Shown: positions 25,764-34,977 of the stretch, one piece after another
How positions within the stretch are numbered: position 1 is the stretch's first letter
Layout: each line of letters begins with the position of its first letter
Origin: an uncultured Pelagibacteraceae bacterium
GTDB lineage: Bacteria > Pseudomonadota > Alphaproteobacteria > Pelagibacterales > Pelagibacteraceae
Direction of reading: 5' to 3'
DNA length: 64,000 bases
NCBI GenBank assembly: GCA_902613755.1
Contig: CACMIH010000007.1
Location: 29,383 to 93,382, forward strand
Position numbers and translations under genes: made by a program
The notes under the pieces: model-generated
The model's database searches: none
What the model was told of the DNA's origin: nothing
The model's input: only the letters and a program-made list of their open reading frames with translations

Positions 25764-26659
25764 TATTCATGTCCTTCTGTACTAAAATTATAAATCTTTT
25801 CATCTAAAGAGTTATATTTTTCATAATCAACTAATTCATAAAGTCTTTTTCTAGTTTGCATTTTATCAATAATATTATTTTGATGTCCATTTGCATAAAT
25901 GTCTCTTAATCCATCTTCAACATTTTTCATAGCTAATCTTTGTGTTGTTACAGGATAAATCACAATATTGAATCCAAAATTTTCTAATTCTTTGTAGTTG
26001 AATAGTTTTGACTTACCAAATTCAGTCATATTAGCTAATAAGTAACCAGATAATTCCTTACGAACTTTTTCAAAATCTTTCTCATCTTGAAGAGCTTCAG
26101 GGAATATTATTTCAGCACCAGCATCAATATAAGCTTTACATCTTTCAATCATTTTATCGATACCTTCAACATCTTTAGCATCTGAACGTGCTATAATTTT
26201 AAAATTTTGATCCTTTTTAGTAGCAACACACTCTTTAATTTTTTTAACCATATCATTAATTGAAATAAGTTCTTTGTTGTCAAGATGACCACATCTTTTT
26301 CTCTCAATCTGATCTTCTAAATGAACTCCTGTTATTCCAAATTCCTCAAATGTTTCTATAGTTTCTTTACAGGATTTAAATCCTGTATCTATATCAACAA
26401 TTGTTGGAAGATTAGTAACTCTAGAAATTAAATAAGATCTTGTACTTACATCTTGCAGTGTAGTTAAACCAATATCAGGAAAGCCAAGATCATTAGCCAT
26501 TACTCCACCAGAAACATAAACTGCATCATAACCAATTTCTTCAATCAATTTTGCTGTTAATGGATTATATGCACCAGGAATTCTTAATATTTTATTTGAT
26601 TTTAATTTTTGGTCAAAATCCAATCTTTTTTGACTTGGCTCTTTTTCAACAAAATGCAT
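25763..26659 (-). CDS. prpB: 2-methylisocitrate lyase
   Basis: This 298-residue member of the isocitrate lyase/PEP mutase family has the Cys loop 'ERKRCGHLDNKELI', and 'IVDIDTGFKS' and 'IARSDAKDVEGID' as metal-binding segments. It splits 2-methylisocitrate to pyruvate and succinate, the last step of the methylcitrate cycle. Single-base overlaps with prpD and prpC show a tight operon. Confidence 0.93.
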   Translation of the reverse strand: MHFVEKEPSQKRLDFDQKLKSNKILRIPGAYNPLTAKLIEEIGYDAVYVSGGVMANDLGFPDIGLTTLQDVSTRSYLISRVTNLPTIVDIDTGFKSCKETIETFEEFGITGVHLEDQIERKRCGHLDNKELISINDMVKKIKECVATKKDQNFKIIARSDAKDVEGIDKMIERCKAYIDAGAEIIFPEALQDEKDFEKVRKELSGYLLANMTEFGKSKLFNYKELENFGFNIVIYPVTTQRLAMKNVEDGLRDIYANGHQNNIIDKMQTRKRLYELVDYEKYNSLDEKIYNFSTEGHE

Positions 26660-28161
26660 TAAAATATTCCTTTTTTATTATTTTGTTTTAATTTACTTTT
26701 TCTGACTTCAATATTCAATTTATCAAGTTGACCAGATTTCAAGTTTTTTAAATTTTGTACTGCTTTTAAAAAACGATTACTTTCTTTTTTATCTAAAATA
26801 TCTTCAGTTAAAGTAAGAAATTTATTTATATAATTTTGTCTTTTGAATGGTCTAGCACCATATGGATGTGCATCAGCTCTATCTAATTCTTCCGTTATTT
26901 TTTTTCCATTTTTTAATGTAACAATAACTTTGGCTCCAAATGATTTATTTTTTGGATTTGGATCATGATATTTTTTAGTCCATTTTTTATCTTCATAAGT
27001 TTTTATTGATCTCCAAATCTTAATTGTGCTTTCTCTATTTGCTCTTGATTTTGTATAAGATTTAACATGATGCCAATCTCCATCCTCTAAAGCTACTGCA
27101 AAAATATACATAATAGAGTGGTCAAGAGTTTCTCTACTAGCATTAGGATCCATTTTTTGAGGGTCATTAGCACCTGTGCCGATAACGTAATGAGTGTGAT
27201 GACTTGTGAAAATATCAATCTTTTTAATATAATTCAAATTAGTGATTTTTTTTTTTAGCTTTTTGGCTAGATCAATTAATGCCTGAGATTGATATTCAGC
27301 AGAATATTCTTTTGTATATGTCTCTAAAATAGCTTTTTTACTTTCTCCTTTTTTTGGTAATGGCACTTTGTAATTTGCTTTTTTACCATCTAAAATTCTT
27401 GCTATAACGCTATCTTCACCTTCATAAATTGGGCTAGGAGCACCTTCACCTCTCATAGCTCTATCTACTGCTTCTATAGCAAGTTTGCCTGCATGTGCAG
27501 GAGCATAAGCTTTCCAGCTTGAGATTTCTCCTTTTCTAGATTGTCTAGTAGATATTGTTGTATGCAGTGCTTGTTGAACAGCTTGATAAATAGTTTCGGT
27601 ATTTAATTTTAACATTGTTCCTAAACCAGCAGCCACACTAGGTCCTAAATGAGCTATATGATCAACTTTATGCTTATGTAAACAAATACCTTTAACTAAA
27701 TTAACTTGAACTTCATATGCAGTAATTATCCCTCGTAATAAATCTAATCCACTTTTTTTATTTTGTTGTGCAACACTTATAAGTGGTGGGATATTATCTC
27801 CTGGATGACTGTAATCTGCGGCTAGAAAGGTATCATGAAAGTCTAACTCTCTAACTGCAGTTCCGTTAGACCATGCTGCCCATTCACAATCAAATTTTAA
27901 TTTTGAGTTTACACCAAATATAGTAGCGCCATTTTTTCTAGAATGCTTTAATGCCATCTCTCTAGATGAGATTACTGGCTTTCTATTTAATGAAGCAATT
28001 GCAACTGAAGCGTTATCAATTATTCTATTGATAACCATTTCTATAGCATCTTTATTTAATTTAGCATTATCACTAGCGATCTCAGCTATTTTCCATGCCA
28101 GTTGTTTCTTCTTAGGAAGATGAATTTTTGATGGGTATACTTTAATTGTATGTAATAACAA
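26659..28161 (-). CDS. prpD: 2-methylcitrate dehydratase (MmgE/PrpD family)
   Basis: The 500-residue protein shows PrpD hallmarks: '[34 protein letters not shown]', '[18 protein letters not shown]' and '[27 protein letters not shown]' spread over the helical domain. It dehydrates 2-methylcitrate to 2-methylaconitate. It leads the prp operon; the 53-bp gap to the upstream phosphatase gene may hold its promoter. Hydration of methylaconitate would need aconitase encoded elsewhere, as neither acnD nor prpF is here. Confidence 0.92.
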   Translation of the reverse strand: MLLHTIKVYPSKIHLPKKKQLAWKIAEIASDNAKLNKDAIEMVINRIIDNASVAIASLNRKPVISSREMALKHSRKNGATIFGVNSKLKFDCEWAAWSNGTAVRELDFHDTFLAADYSHPGDNIPPLISVAQQNKKSGLDLLRGIITAYEVQVNLVKGICLHKHKVDHIAHLGPSVAAGLGTMLKLNTETIYQAVQQALHTTISTRQSRKGEISSWKAYAPAHAGKLAIEAVDRAMRGEGAPSPIYEGEDSVIARILDGKKANYKVPLPKKGESKKAILETYTKEYSAEYQSQALIDLAKKLKKKITNLNYIKKIDIFTSHHTHYVIGTGANDPQKMDPNASRETLDHSIMYIFAVALEDGDWHHVKSYTKSRANRESTIKIWRSIKTYEDKKWTKKYHDPNPKNKSFGAKVIVTLKNGKKITEELDRADAHPYGARPFKRQNYINKFLTLTEDILDKKESNRFLKAVQNLKNLKSGQLDKLNIEVRKSKLKQNNKKGIF

Positions 28162-28214
28162 AATAACTCCAATTTTGAGTTTTTGTTTTAATAGTTAAAA
28201 TAAATTAATCAATA

Positions 28215-28880
28215 TTAAAGATATTGAGATACAATTTTTTCAATACCTACAAAGTCTTTTATTATGTGATTATGATAAATTTCATCAGATCTTTTTTCTG
28301 TATATCCATATTTTAGTAATATTATTGGAATTTCAGCAGCCTTAGCAGCATTAGCATCTGTCTCACTGTCACCGATCATAATCGATTTATTTTTATCACC
28401 ATCTAAAATTTCTATTGTAGTTGTTAAATGTCGAGGGTCTGGTTTGCAATATTGAAAAGTATTATAACCTGCAACATATTCAAAATAATCATAAATCCCA
28501 ATTTTTTTTAAAAGATCAACTGCTAAGTGTTCAGTTTTATTTGTGCATACTGCCATAGAAATATTTTCATTTTTACACCAATTTAAAAATTCCTTTACGC
28601 CATTAATTAATTTACTTTCATGTAATATATTTTTTCCATAATAAGACAGAAATTCATCAGTCATTTCGTTTTGAATTTTTTCATCAAACCACTTCCATTG
28701 GCCGTTTGCTTTTGCCATCATAGCTTTTGCTCCTTTGCCAACAGCATTTTTTAATTCTCCTAAAGTTTTTGTAGGATAACCAAATTTTTTCATTACATGG
28801 TTATGTGCGCGTATTAAATCTGGGGCTGTATCTACTAATGTGCCATCTAAATCAAATAAAATTGTAAATTTTTGTTTCAT
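28215..28880 (-). CDS. HAD-superfamily phosphatase, phosphoglycolate phosphatase-like
   Basis: The 221 residues begin 'TILFDLDGTLVDTAPDLIRAHN' (HAD motif I with the nucleophilic Asp). They continue with 'AVCTNKTEHLA' (motif II) and 'IMIGDSETDANAAKAAEIP' (motifs III/IV) and have a helical cap of the Gph type. Such enzymes remove phosphate from 2-phosphoglycolate or similar small metabolites. The precise substrate is not certain. It lies upstream of prpD on the same strand and is divergent from the glmU-like gene. Confidence 0.85.
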   Translation of the reverse strand: MKQKFTILFDLDGTLVDTAPDLIRAHNHVMKKFGYPTKTLGELKNAVGKGAKAMMAKANGQWKWFDEKIQNEMTDEFLSYYGKNILHESKLINGVKEFLNWCKNENISMAVCTNKTEHLAVDLLKKIGIYDYFEYVAGYNTFQYCKPDPRHLTTTIEILDGDKNKSIMIGDSETDANAAKAAEIPIILLKYGYTEKRSDEIYHNHIIKDFVGIEKIVSQYL

Positions 28881-28949
28881 TTTAAAAGTATTTTAAAGAA
28901 ATAAATTGTGAATTAATCAAATAATATACTTAATATAAATAAGATCAAA

Positions 28950-29561
28950 ATGAAAGACTCAACTCAAAAAAAACTTAGAGAGAAATTTATAAAATCAGGA
29001 GTTAAGATGACTGGTCCTGAAACTATTTTTTTTTCAAAAGATACAAAGATTGGTAATAATGTAACTATAGATCCTTATGTTGTGATTGGATCTAAGGTTA
29101 AAATTGGGGATAATGTAATTATAAAATCTTTTTCACATTTAGAGTCCTGCAAAATTGAAAGTAAAGTTGAAATTGGTCCATATGCCAGAATAAGACCCAA
29201 TACAATTTTAAAAAAGGGATCCAAAGTAGGTAATTTTGTAGAGATTAAAAAAAGTACTTTAGGAAATAAATCTAAAGTTAATCATTTATCTTATGTGGGA
29301 GATGCTCAAATTGGAAAATCAGTAAATATTGGGGCAGGCACAATTACTTGTAATTATGATGGAGTAAATAAGAACAAGACAAAAATTAAAGATAAAGTAT
29401 TTATAGGCTCAAACTCTTCTTTAGTTGCTCCAATAACTATAAACGAAAATAGTATAGTTGGAGCTGGATCAGTAATAACAAGGAATGTTAGAAAAAAATC
29501 TTTAGCACTAACAAGATCGCCACAATTAGAAGTTAAGAATTACAAAAGGAAGAAAAAATAA
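28950..29561 (+). CDS. GlmU-like acetyltransferase domain without the uridylyltransferase domain
   Basis: This 203-residue left-handed beta-helix protein matches the C-terminal half of GlmU: '[26 protein letters not shown]', the catalytic His region '[12 protein letters not shown]' and '[19 protein letters not shown]'. Complete GlmU is about 450 residues with an N-terminal nucleotidyltransferase; that half is absent, and the ATG at 28950 is preceded by non-coding sequence. It should acetylate glucosamine-1-phosphate with acetyl-CoA. It sits 3 bp before glmS, so the pair supplies amino-sugar precursors for peptidoglycan and lipid A. Confidence 0.85.
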   Translation: MKDSTQKKLREKFIKSGVKMTGPETIFFSKDTKIGNNVTIDPYVVIGSKVKIGDNVIIKSFSHLESCKIESKVEIGPYARIRPNTILKKGSKVGNFVEIKKSTLGNKSKVNHLSYVGDAQIGKSVNIGAGTITCNYDGVNKNKTKIKDKVFIGSNSSLVAPITINENSIVGAGSVITRNVRKKSLALTRSPQLEVKNYKRKKK

Positions 29562-29564
29562 TTT

Positions 29565-31385
29565 ATGTGTGGAATAATTGGAATATCTAGCAATAAACCC
29601 GTTTCAGCAAATATAATTAATTCATTAAAAAAATTAGAATACAGGGGGTATGACTCAGCAGGTATAGCTACACTTTCAGATGGTGAAATCAATGAAGTAA
29701 AATCAGAGGGAAGAGTTGATAATTTAGAAAATAATTTTGATTTAAAAAACTTAAGAGGAAATATTGGTATTGGACATGTAAGATGGGCAACTCATGGAAT
29801 TCCAAATAGTTTAAATGCCCATCCTCATTCCTCTCATAACGTATCAGTAGTTCATAATGGAATTATTGAAAATTCTACAATATTAAAAAAACATTTAATT
29901 AATAAAGGTCATAAATTCAAATCTCAGACAGATACAGAAGTAATCGTTCATTTGATAACAGAACATTTAAAGACTTCAGAATTAGAAGAAGCTATAACAA
30001 AAACATTAAAACAACTTCATGGTAGTTTTGCACTTGGAATTGTATTTAAAGATATGCCAGATTTAATTGTTGGTGCTAGAAGAGGCTCGCCTTTAGCAGT
30101 TGGATATGGTCCTAATGAAAATTATCTAGGTTCAGACTCATATGCTTTAAAATCTATGACAAACAAGATTACCTATCTTGATGATGGTGAATTTTGTATT
30201 GTTAAAAAAGATCATGTTTATTTTTTTAACGAAGATGGAGAAAAAATTAATAAAAAAATATTAGAATTATCTTCAGATGAAGCAAGTTATGACAAAGGTG
30301 ATTTTAAACATTTCATGGCAAAAGAAATTGAAGAACAACCCACAACTATTAAAACTGGTATAAAGGAATATATTGATAACGCTAACAAAGAAATAAATAT
30401 TTTTAATTTTCCTTGGAAAATCGAAGAGATCAATTCAATAACTTTAATTGGCTGTGGTACTGCGTACCATTCTTGTTTAATGGCTAAATATTGGTTTGAA
30501 GAAATTACAACTTTAGATGTCAATATCGATATAGCATCAGAATTTAGATATAGAAAAAATAGGTTTAAAAAAGATACTTTATATGTCTTTGTTTCACAAT
30601 CTGGAGAAACAGCAGATACATATGCTGCTCTAGATCTATGTAATAAAAATACTATGAAGACATGTGCTGTTGTGAATGTAATTGAAAGTTCAATAGCAAG
30701 AGACTCTAATTTTGTTCTACCTATTCATTGTGGTCCTGAAATTGGAGTAGCGTCGACGAAAGCTTTTTTGGGACAAATACTTGTTTTATATATTTTAGCT
30801 TTAAAAATGGGATCATTAAGAAATGAAATTGAAAAAAAAGTATATATAGAAAAAATTAATGATTTAATTGCTTTACCTGGTTTAATAGAAAAAACATTAC
30901 TTCATGATAATGATATTCAGGCTATATCTTCAACTTTTAATGATGCAAAAGGCTCTATGTTTTTAGGTAGAGGTTTTTCGTATCCAATAGCTTTAGAGGG
31001 TGCACTTAAACTTAAAGAACTTTCTTATGTTCATGCAGAAGGCTATCCAGCAGGAGAAATGAAACATGGCCCACTTGCTTTAATTGAAGAAGGTATGCCA
31101 GTTGTAGTTTTAGCTCCTAGAGATAGTTATTACAAAAAAACAATTTCAAATATGCAAGAAGTTATTGCAAGAGGCGCTAAAGTTTTATTAGTAACAAACA
31201 AAAGTAAAGATGAGGTTTTTTCAGAAAATATTTGGGAAACAATTGAAGTTGAAAATACAAATGAAGACTTACTTCCTTTTCTTTTAACTATTCCACTTCA
31301 AAAACTTGCATATTATTCTGCACTTAAAAAAGGTTATGATATTGATAAGCCAAGAAATTTAGCTAAATCTGTCACTGTTGAATAA
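29565..31385 (+). CDS. glmS: Glutamine-fructose-6-phosphate aminotransferase (isomerizing)
   Basis: The full-length (606 residues) enzyme starts MCGIIGI, where Cys becomes the N-terminal nucleophile of the class II glutaminase. 'RGYDSAGIA' and 'GIGHVRWATHG' lie in the glutaminase domain, and two SIS domains follow ('LIGCGTAYHSCLMAKYW', 'FVSQSGETADTYAAL', 'FLGRGFSYPIALEGALKLKE'). It makes glucosamine-6-phosphate. The terminal 'NLAKSVTVE' is canonical. It lies immediately after the glmU-like gene. Confidence 0.96.
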   Translation: MCGIIGISSNKPVSANIINSLKKLEYRGYDSAGIATLSDGEINEVKSEGRVDNLENNFDLKNLRGNIGIGHVRWATHGIPNSLNAHPHSSHNVSVVHNGIIENSTILKKHLINKGHKFKSQTDTEVIVHLITEHLKTSELEEAITKTLKQLHGSFALGIVFKDMPDLIVGARRGSPLAVGYGPNENYLGSDSYALKSMTNKITYLDDGEFCIVKKDHVYFFNEDGEKINKKILELSSDEASYDKGDFKHFMAKEIEEQPTTIKTGIKEYIDNANKEINIFNFPWKIEEINSITLIGCGTAYHSCLMAKYWFEEITTLDVNIDIASEFRYRKNRFKKDTLYVFVSQSGETADTYAALDLCNKNTMKTCAVVNVIESSIARDSNFVLPIHCGPEIGVASTKAFLGQILVLYILALKMGSLRNEIEKKVYIEKINDLIALPGLIEKTLLHDNDIQAISSTFNDAKGSMFLGRGFSYPIALEGALKLKELSYVHAEGYPAGEMKHGPLALIEEGMPVVVLAPRDSYYKKTISNMQEVIARGAKVLLVTNKSKDEVFSENIWETIEVENTNEDLLPFLLTIPLQKLAYYSALKKGYDIDKPRNLAKSVTVE

Positions 31386-31420
31386 ACTTTAAACTCTGCT
31401 AAAACACTCCTGGGTTGAAT

Positions 31421-32800
31421 ATGAAAAATTGGAAAAAAAATAGTTGGAGAAAATATCCTGTAAAACATATACCTGAGTACCCAGATAAAAGAGAACTGGA
31501 TAAGGTATTAGATAAGATTGGAACATTTCCTCCCTTGGTTTTTGCAGGCGAAACAAGACATCTTAAAAGCCAGTTAGCCGATGTTGTTGACGGTAAAGCG
31601 TTTTTACTTCAAGGCGGAGACTGCGCAGAAAGTTTTGCAGAATTTAACCCTGATAACATAAGAGATACATTTAAACTTATGTTGCAAATGTCATTAGTTA
31701 TGACTTATTCCGCATCCTTACCAGTTGTTAAGGTTGGAAGAATAGCTGGACAGTTTTCAAAGCCCAGAAGTGCTCCAACAGAAATTAAAGATGGTGTAGA
31801 ACTACCAAGTTACTTAGGTGATAATATAAATGCAATGGAATTTACTGAAAAAGCAAGGGTTCCAGATCCTAAAAGATTGTTTAAAGCTTATTCTCAATCA
31901 GCTGCAACTCTTAATCTTATTAGAGCTTTTTCAAAAGGAGGTTTTGCAGACCTAAACAAAGTCCACTTGTGGAATTTAGATTATATTAAAAAAAGCCCAC
32001 AGGCTAAAAAATTCAAAGATCTTGAAGATAAAATTGCTGATGCCATAGCTTTCATGAGAGCATGTGGAATTACCTCAGATTTTAATAATAGATTGTACAC
32101 AGTAAATTTTTGGACATCACATGAGGCATTATTACTACCTTTTGAGGAGTCTATGACAAGAACAGACTCTACTACTGGTGAGAATCATGACACTTCAGCT
32201 CATTTTGTTTGGATTGGAGACAGAACTAGACAATTAGATGGTGGACATGTTGAATTTTGTAGGGGTATAGAAAATCCAATAGGCATTAAATGTGGACCAA
32301 CTTTGAAGGCTGATGATTTAATTAATCTTTGTAATCGAATTAATCCAAAAAATGAAAAAGGTAAAATTACTTTAATATCAAGATTTGGAGCAGACAATGT
32401 ATCAAAATTTTTACCAAAATTAATTAGAGCAATAAAAAAAGAGGGAATAAATGTGATTTGGTCATGCGATCCTTGTCACGGAAATACAATCAAAGCAGCT
32501 ACAGGTTTCAAAACAAGACCATTCAACAGTGTTTTAAAAGAAGTTAAAAATGTATTTGCTTGTCATCAAAGTGAAGGAAGTTATGCTGGTGGTCTTCATA
32601 TAGAATTGACTGGTCAAAATGTAACAGAATGTATTGGAGGTGCTCAAAAAATATCTGAAAAAGACTTATCATCTAGATATCATACACATTGTGACCCAAG
32701 ACTGAATGCAAACCAAGCTTTAGAATTAGCTTTTTTAATTTCAGATGAGATTAAAAAGAATAGCTCTTATTCTAAAAATGCAGATAGAGCGGCATCTTAA
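31421..32800 (+). CDS. Class II 3-deoxy-7-phosphoheptulonate (DAHP) synthase
   Basis: This 459-residue enzyme shows the plant/Mycobacterium-type DAHP synthase pattern: 'LPVVKVGRIAGQFSKPRSAP', 'LLQGGDCAESFAEF', 'FWTSHEALLLPFE' and 'WSCDPCHGNT'. It condenses phosphoenolpyruvate and erythrose-4-phosphate to open the shikimate pathway. I start at the ATG (31421) rather than the TTG two codons earlier. It follows glmS by 35 bp and precedes nadE. Confidence 0.93.
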   Translation: MKNWKKNSWRKYPVKHIPEYPDKRELDKVLDKIGTFPPLVFAGETRHLKSQLADVVDGKAFLLQGGDCAESFAEFNPDNIRDTFKLMLQMSLVMTYSASLPVVKVGRIAGQFSKPRSAPTEIKDGVELPSYLGDNINAMEFTEKARVPDPKRLFKAYSQSAATLNLIRAFSKGGFADLNKVHLWNLDYIKKSPQAKKFKDLEDKIADAIAFMRACGITSDFNNRLYTVNFWTSHEALLLPFEESMTRTDSTTGENHDTSAHFVWIGDRTRQLDGGHVEFCRGIENPIGIKCGPTLKADDLINLCNRINPKNEKGKITLISRFGADNVSKFLPKLIRAIKKEGINVIWSCDPCHGNTIKAATGFKTRPFNSVLKEVKNVFACHQSEGSYAGGLHIELTGQNVTECIGGAQKISEKDLSSRYHTHCDPRLNANQALELAFLISDEIKKNSSYSKNADRAAS

Positions 32801-32838
32801 GACATTGTAAAATTTTAAATATCTACTAATTTTAAAAT

Positions 32839-33576
32839 ATGAATACTTCGGAAAAAGTAAAGTTTATATCTAATTGGATTAAAGATTATGCAAACAATAT
32901 GCCAAGTAAGGCAGAATCTTTAGTTATAGGAATTTCTGGTGGAATAGACTCGTCAGTTTCCAGCACATTAAGTGCGATGACTGGTTTAAAGACTATTGTG
33001 TTATCTATGCCAATTAAACAAAAATCTCATCAACATGATTTAAGTTTAAAACATCAAGAATGGTTAGTTAAAAATTTTAAAAATGTAGAGGCTCATACAA
33101 TTAATTTGGATGAATTATTTTTAGCATTTAGTTCAAGTCTATCAAAATTTGATAATGAACATGGTATGGCAAATTCTAGAGCAAGATTAAGAATGACGAC
33201 ACTTTATCAAGTAGCAGCTGCCAATAAAGGAATAGTAGTTGGAACTGGGAATAAAGTAGAAGATTTTGGTGTTGGGTTTTATACTAAATATGGTGACGGT
33301 GGGGTAGATATATCCCCTATTGCAGATTGCAATAAAACTGAAGTCTGGGAACTTGGCAAAGAACTTGGGATCTTAAATGAAATTATAAAAGCAGCACCTA
33401 CAGACGGTCTTTGGGACGATGGAAGAACTGATGAGGGTCAATTAGGATTAAAATATGAAGATCTAGAAGAGGCAATGGATAATCCAAATTCAGCTAATCG
33501 AGCTAAATACGAAACTATTAGAAAACAAAATTTGCATAAAATGGAGCCAATTCCAGTATGCAAAATTCCAAATTAA
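32839..33576 (+). CDS. nadE: NAD+ synthase, ammonia-dependent form
   Basis: At 245 residues this is the short, synthetase-only NadE with the P-loop-like 'GISGGIDSSVSS' and the substrate-binding 'VVGTGNKVEDFGVGFYTKYGDGGVDISPIADC'. The glutaminase (nitrilase) domain of long NadE is absent, so ammonium is the likely nitrogen source. It amidates nicotinate adenine dinucleotide to NAD+. The downstream end 'DEGQLGLKYEDLEEAM' is typical. Confidence 0.92.
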   Translation: MNTSEKVKFISNWIKDYANNMPSKAESLVIGISGGIDSSVSSTLSAMTGLKTIVLSMPIKQKSHQHDLSLKHQEWLVKNFKNVEAHTINLDELFLAFSSSLSKFDNEHGMANSRARLRMTTLYQVAAANKGIVVGTGNKVEDFGVGFYTKYGDGGVDISPIADCNKTEVWELGKELGILNEIIKAAPTDGLWDDGRTDEGQLGLKYEDLEEAMDNPNSANRAKYETIRKQNLHKMEPIPVCKIPN

Positions 33577-33621
33577 TCAAATAGATTCACAAATCTATTT
33601 TTTAAGTATATTCCTAAAATA

Positions 33622-34977
33622 ATGAGTAAAGATATTTTTTTAACAAATAATCTAACAAATAAAAAAGAGAAGTTCGTTCCATTAGATAAAAACAACATTA
33701 GAATGTATGTGTGTGGTCCAACAGTTTATGATGACCCTCATATTGGAAATGCTAGACCAATAGTTGTATTTGATATCCTTTTTAAGATTTTTAAAAAAAA
33801 TTATTCCAAAGTAACCTATGTAAGAAATATAACCGATGTAGATGACAAAATTATAAAATCTTCTAAAGAAAATAATATTTCTATTTCAGAATTAACCAAC
33901 AAAATAACACAAAGCTTTAGTGAAGATTGTACTTACTTAAATTGTGATGCACCAACATATCAACCTAAGGCAACAGAAAATATAGATTTAATGATTGAAA
34001 TGATTTCCGAATTAATAAAAAAAGGATTTGCTTATGAGATCAATAATCATGTTTATTTTGAGGTAAAAAAATTTAAGGATTATGGGCAACTATCAAATAA
34101 AAAATTAGATGAACTTATTGCTGGATCAAGAGTTGAGGTAAGCGATAATAAAAAAAATTCTCAAGATTTTGTTTTATGGAAACCATCAGAAAATGACGAA
34201 CCATCATGGGAATCTCCCTGGGGCAAAGGACGACCTGGATGGCATCTAGAATGTTCTGCAATGTCAAAGAAATTTTTAGGAGATGAGTTTGATGTTCATG
34301 GTGGCGGTATTGATTTGTTGTTCCCACATCACGAGAATGAAATAGCTCAATCAAGATGTGCAAATGATACAAAGATATTTGCAAAATTTTGGATGCATAA
34401 TGCATTCATAACTATGTCGAATGAGAAGATGGCAAAGTCTCAGGGAAATATTTTAAAAATAAAAGATTTCAGAAATAAGATAAGCGGTCAAGTTTTAAGA
34501 TTAGCTTTACTTAGCGCACATTACAAACAGCCATTAGATTGGAATGATAAACTTCTAGACGATTGTCAAAACACAATAAATAAATGGTACAATTCATATG
34601 TAGATATTGAAAATAATTCTGAGGTTTCTGATGAAATTCTTCAGCCACTTTATGATGATTTAAATTCACCAGGATACATTGCAAACTTACATCAATTATA
34701 TGAAAAAGCTCAAAAAGGTAACGATCAAGATAAATCTGTATTTGTTTCAGCCTGTCAATTCGTAGGACTATTAAATGAAAATAAAGAAAATTGGCTTAAA
34801 TTCAAAATTAGCAAAGCTTTAATTTCTGAAAAAGAAATTATACAAAAAATTCAAGAAAGAAACAAAGCTAGAGATAATAAAAGTTATGAGCAAGCTGATA
34901 AAATTAGGAATGAGCTTTTAGACAAAGGTGTTTTAATAGAGGATAAAGATGGTAAAACGACTTGGAAATTTAAATGA
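33622..34977 (+). CDS. cysS: Cysteinyl-tRNA synthetase
   Basis: This 451-residue class I synthetase has 'YVCGPTVYDDPHIGNARP' (Zn Cys plus the HIGH-like HIGN), 'GWHLECSAMS', 'DVHGGGIDLLFPHHENEIAQS' (Zn ligands) and 'KMAKSQGN' (KMSKS loop). It charges tRNA-Cys. The C-terminal anticodon-binding region is present ('RNKARDNKSYEQADKIRNELLDKGVLIEDKDGKTTW'). Its last codon overlaps cimA (ATGA). Confidence 0.96.
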   Translation: MSKDIFLTNNLTNKKEKFVPLDKNNIRMYVCGPTVYDDPHIGNARPIVVFDILFKIFKKNYSKVTYVRNITDVDDKIIKSSKENNISISELTNKITQSFSEDCTYLNCDAPTYQPKATENIDLMIEMISELIKKGFAYEINNHVYFEVKKFKDYGQLSNKKLDELIAGSRVEVSDNKKNSQDFVLWKPSENDEPSWESPWGKGRPGWHLECSAMSKKFLGDEFDVHGGGIDLLFPHHENEIAQSRCANDTKIFAKFWMHNAFITMSNEKMAKSQGNILKIKDFRNKISGQVLRLALLSAHYKQPLDWNDKLLDDCQNTINKWYNSYVDIENNSEVSDEILQPLYDDLNSPGYIANLHQLYEKAQKGNDQDKSVFVSACQFVGLLNENKENWLKFKISKALISEKEIIQKIQERNKARDNKSYEQADKIRNELLDKGVLIEDKDGKTTWKFK

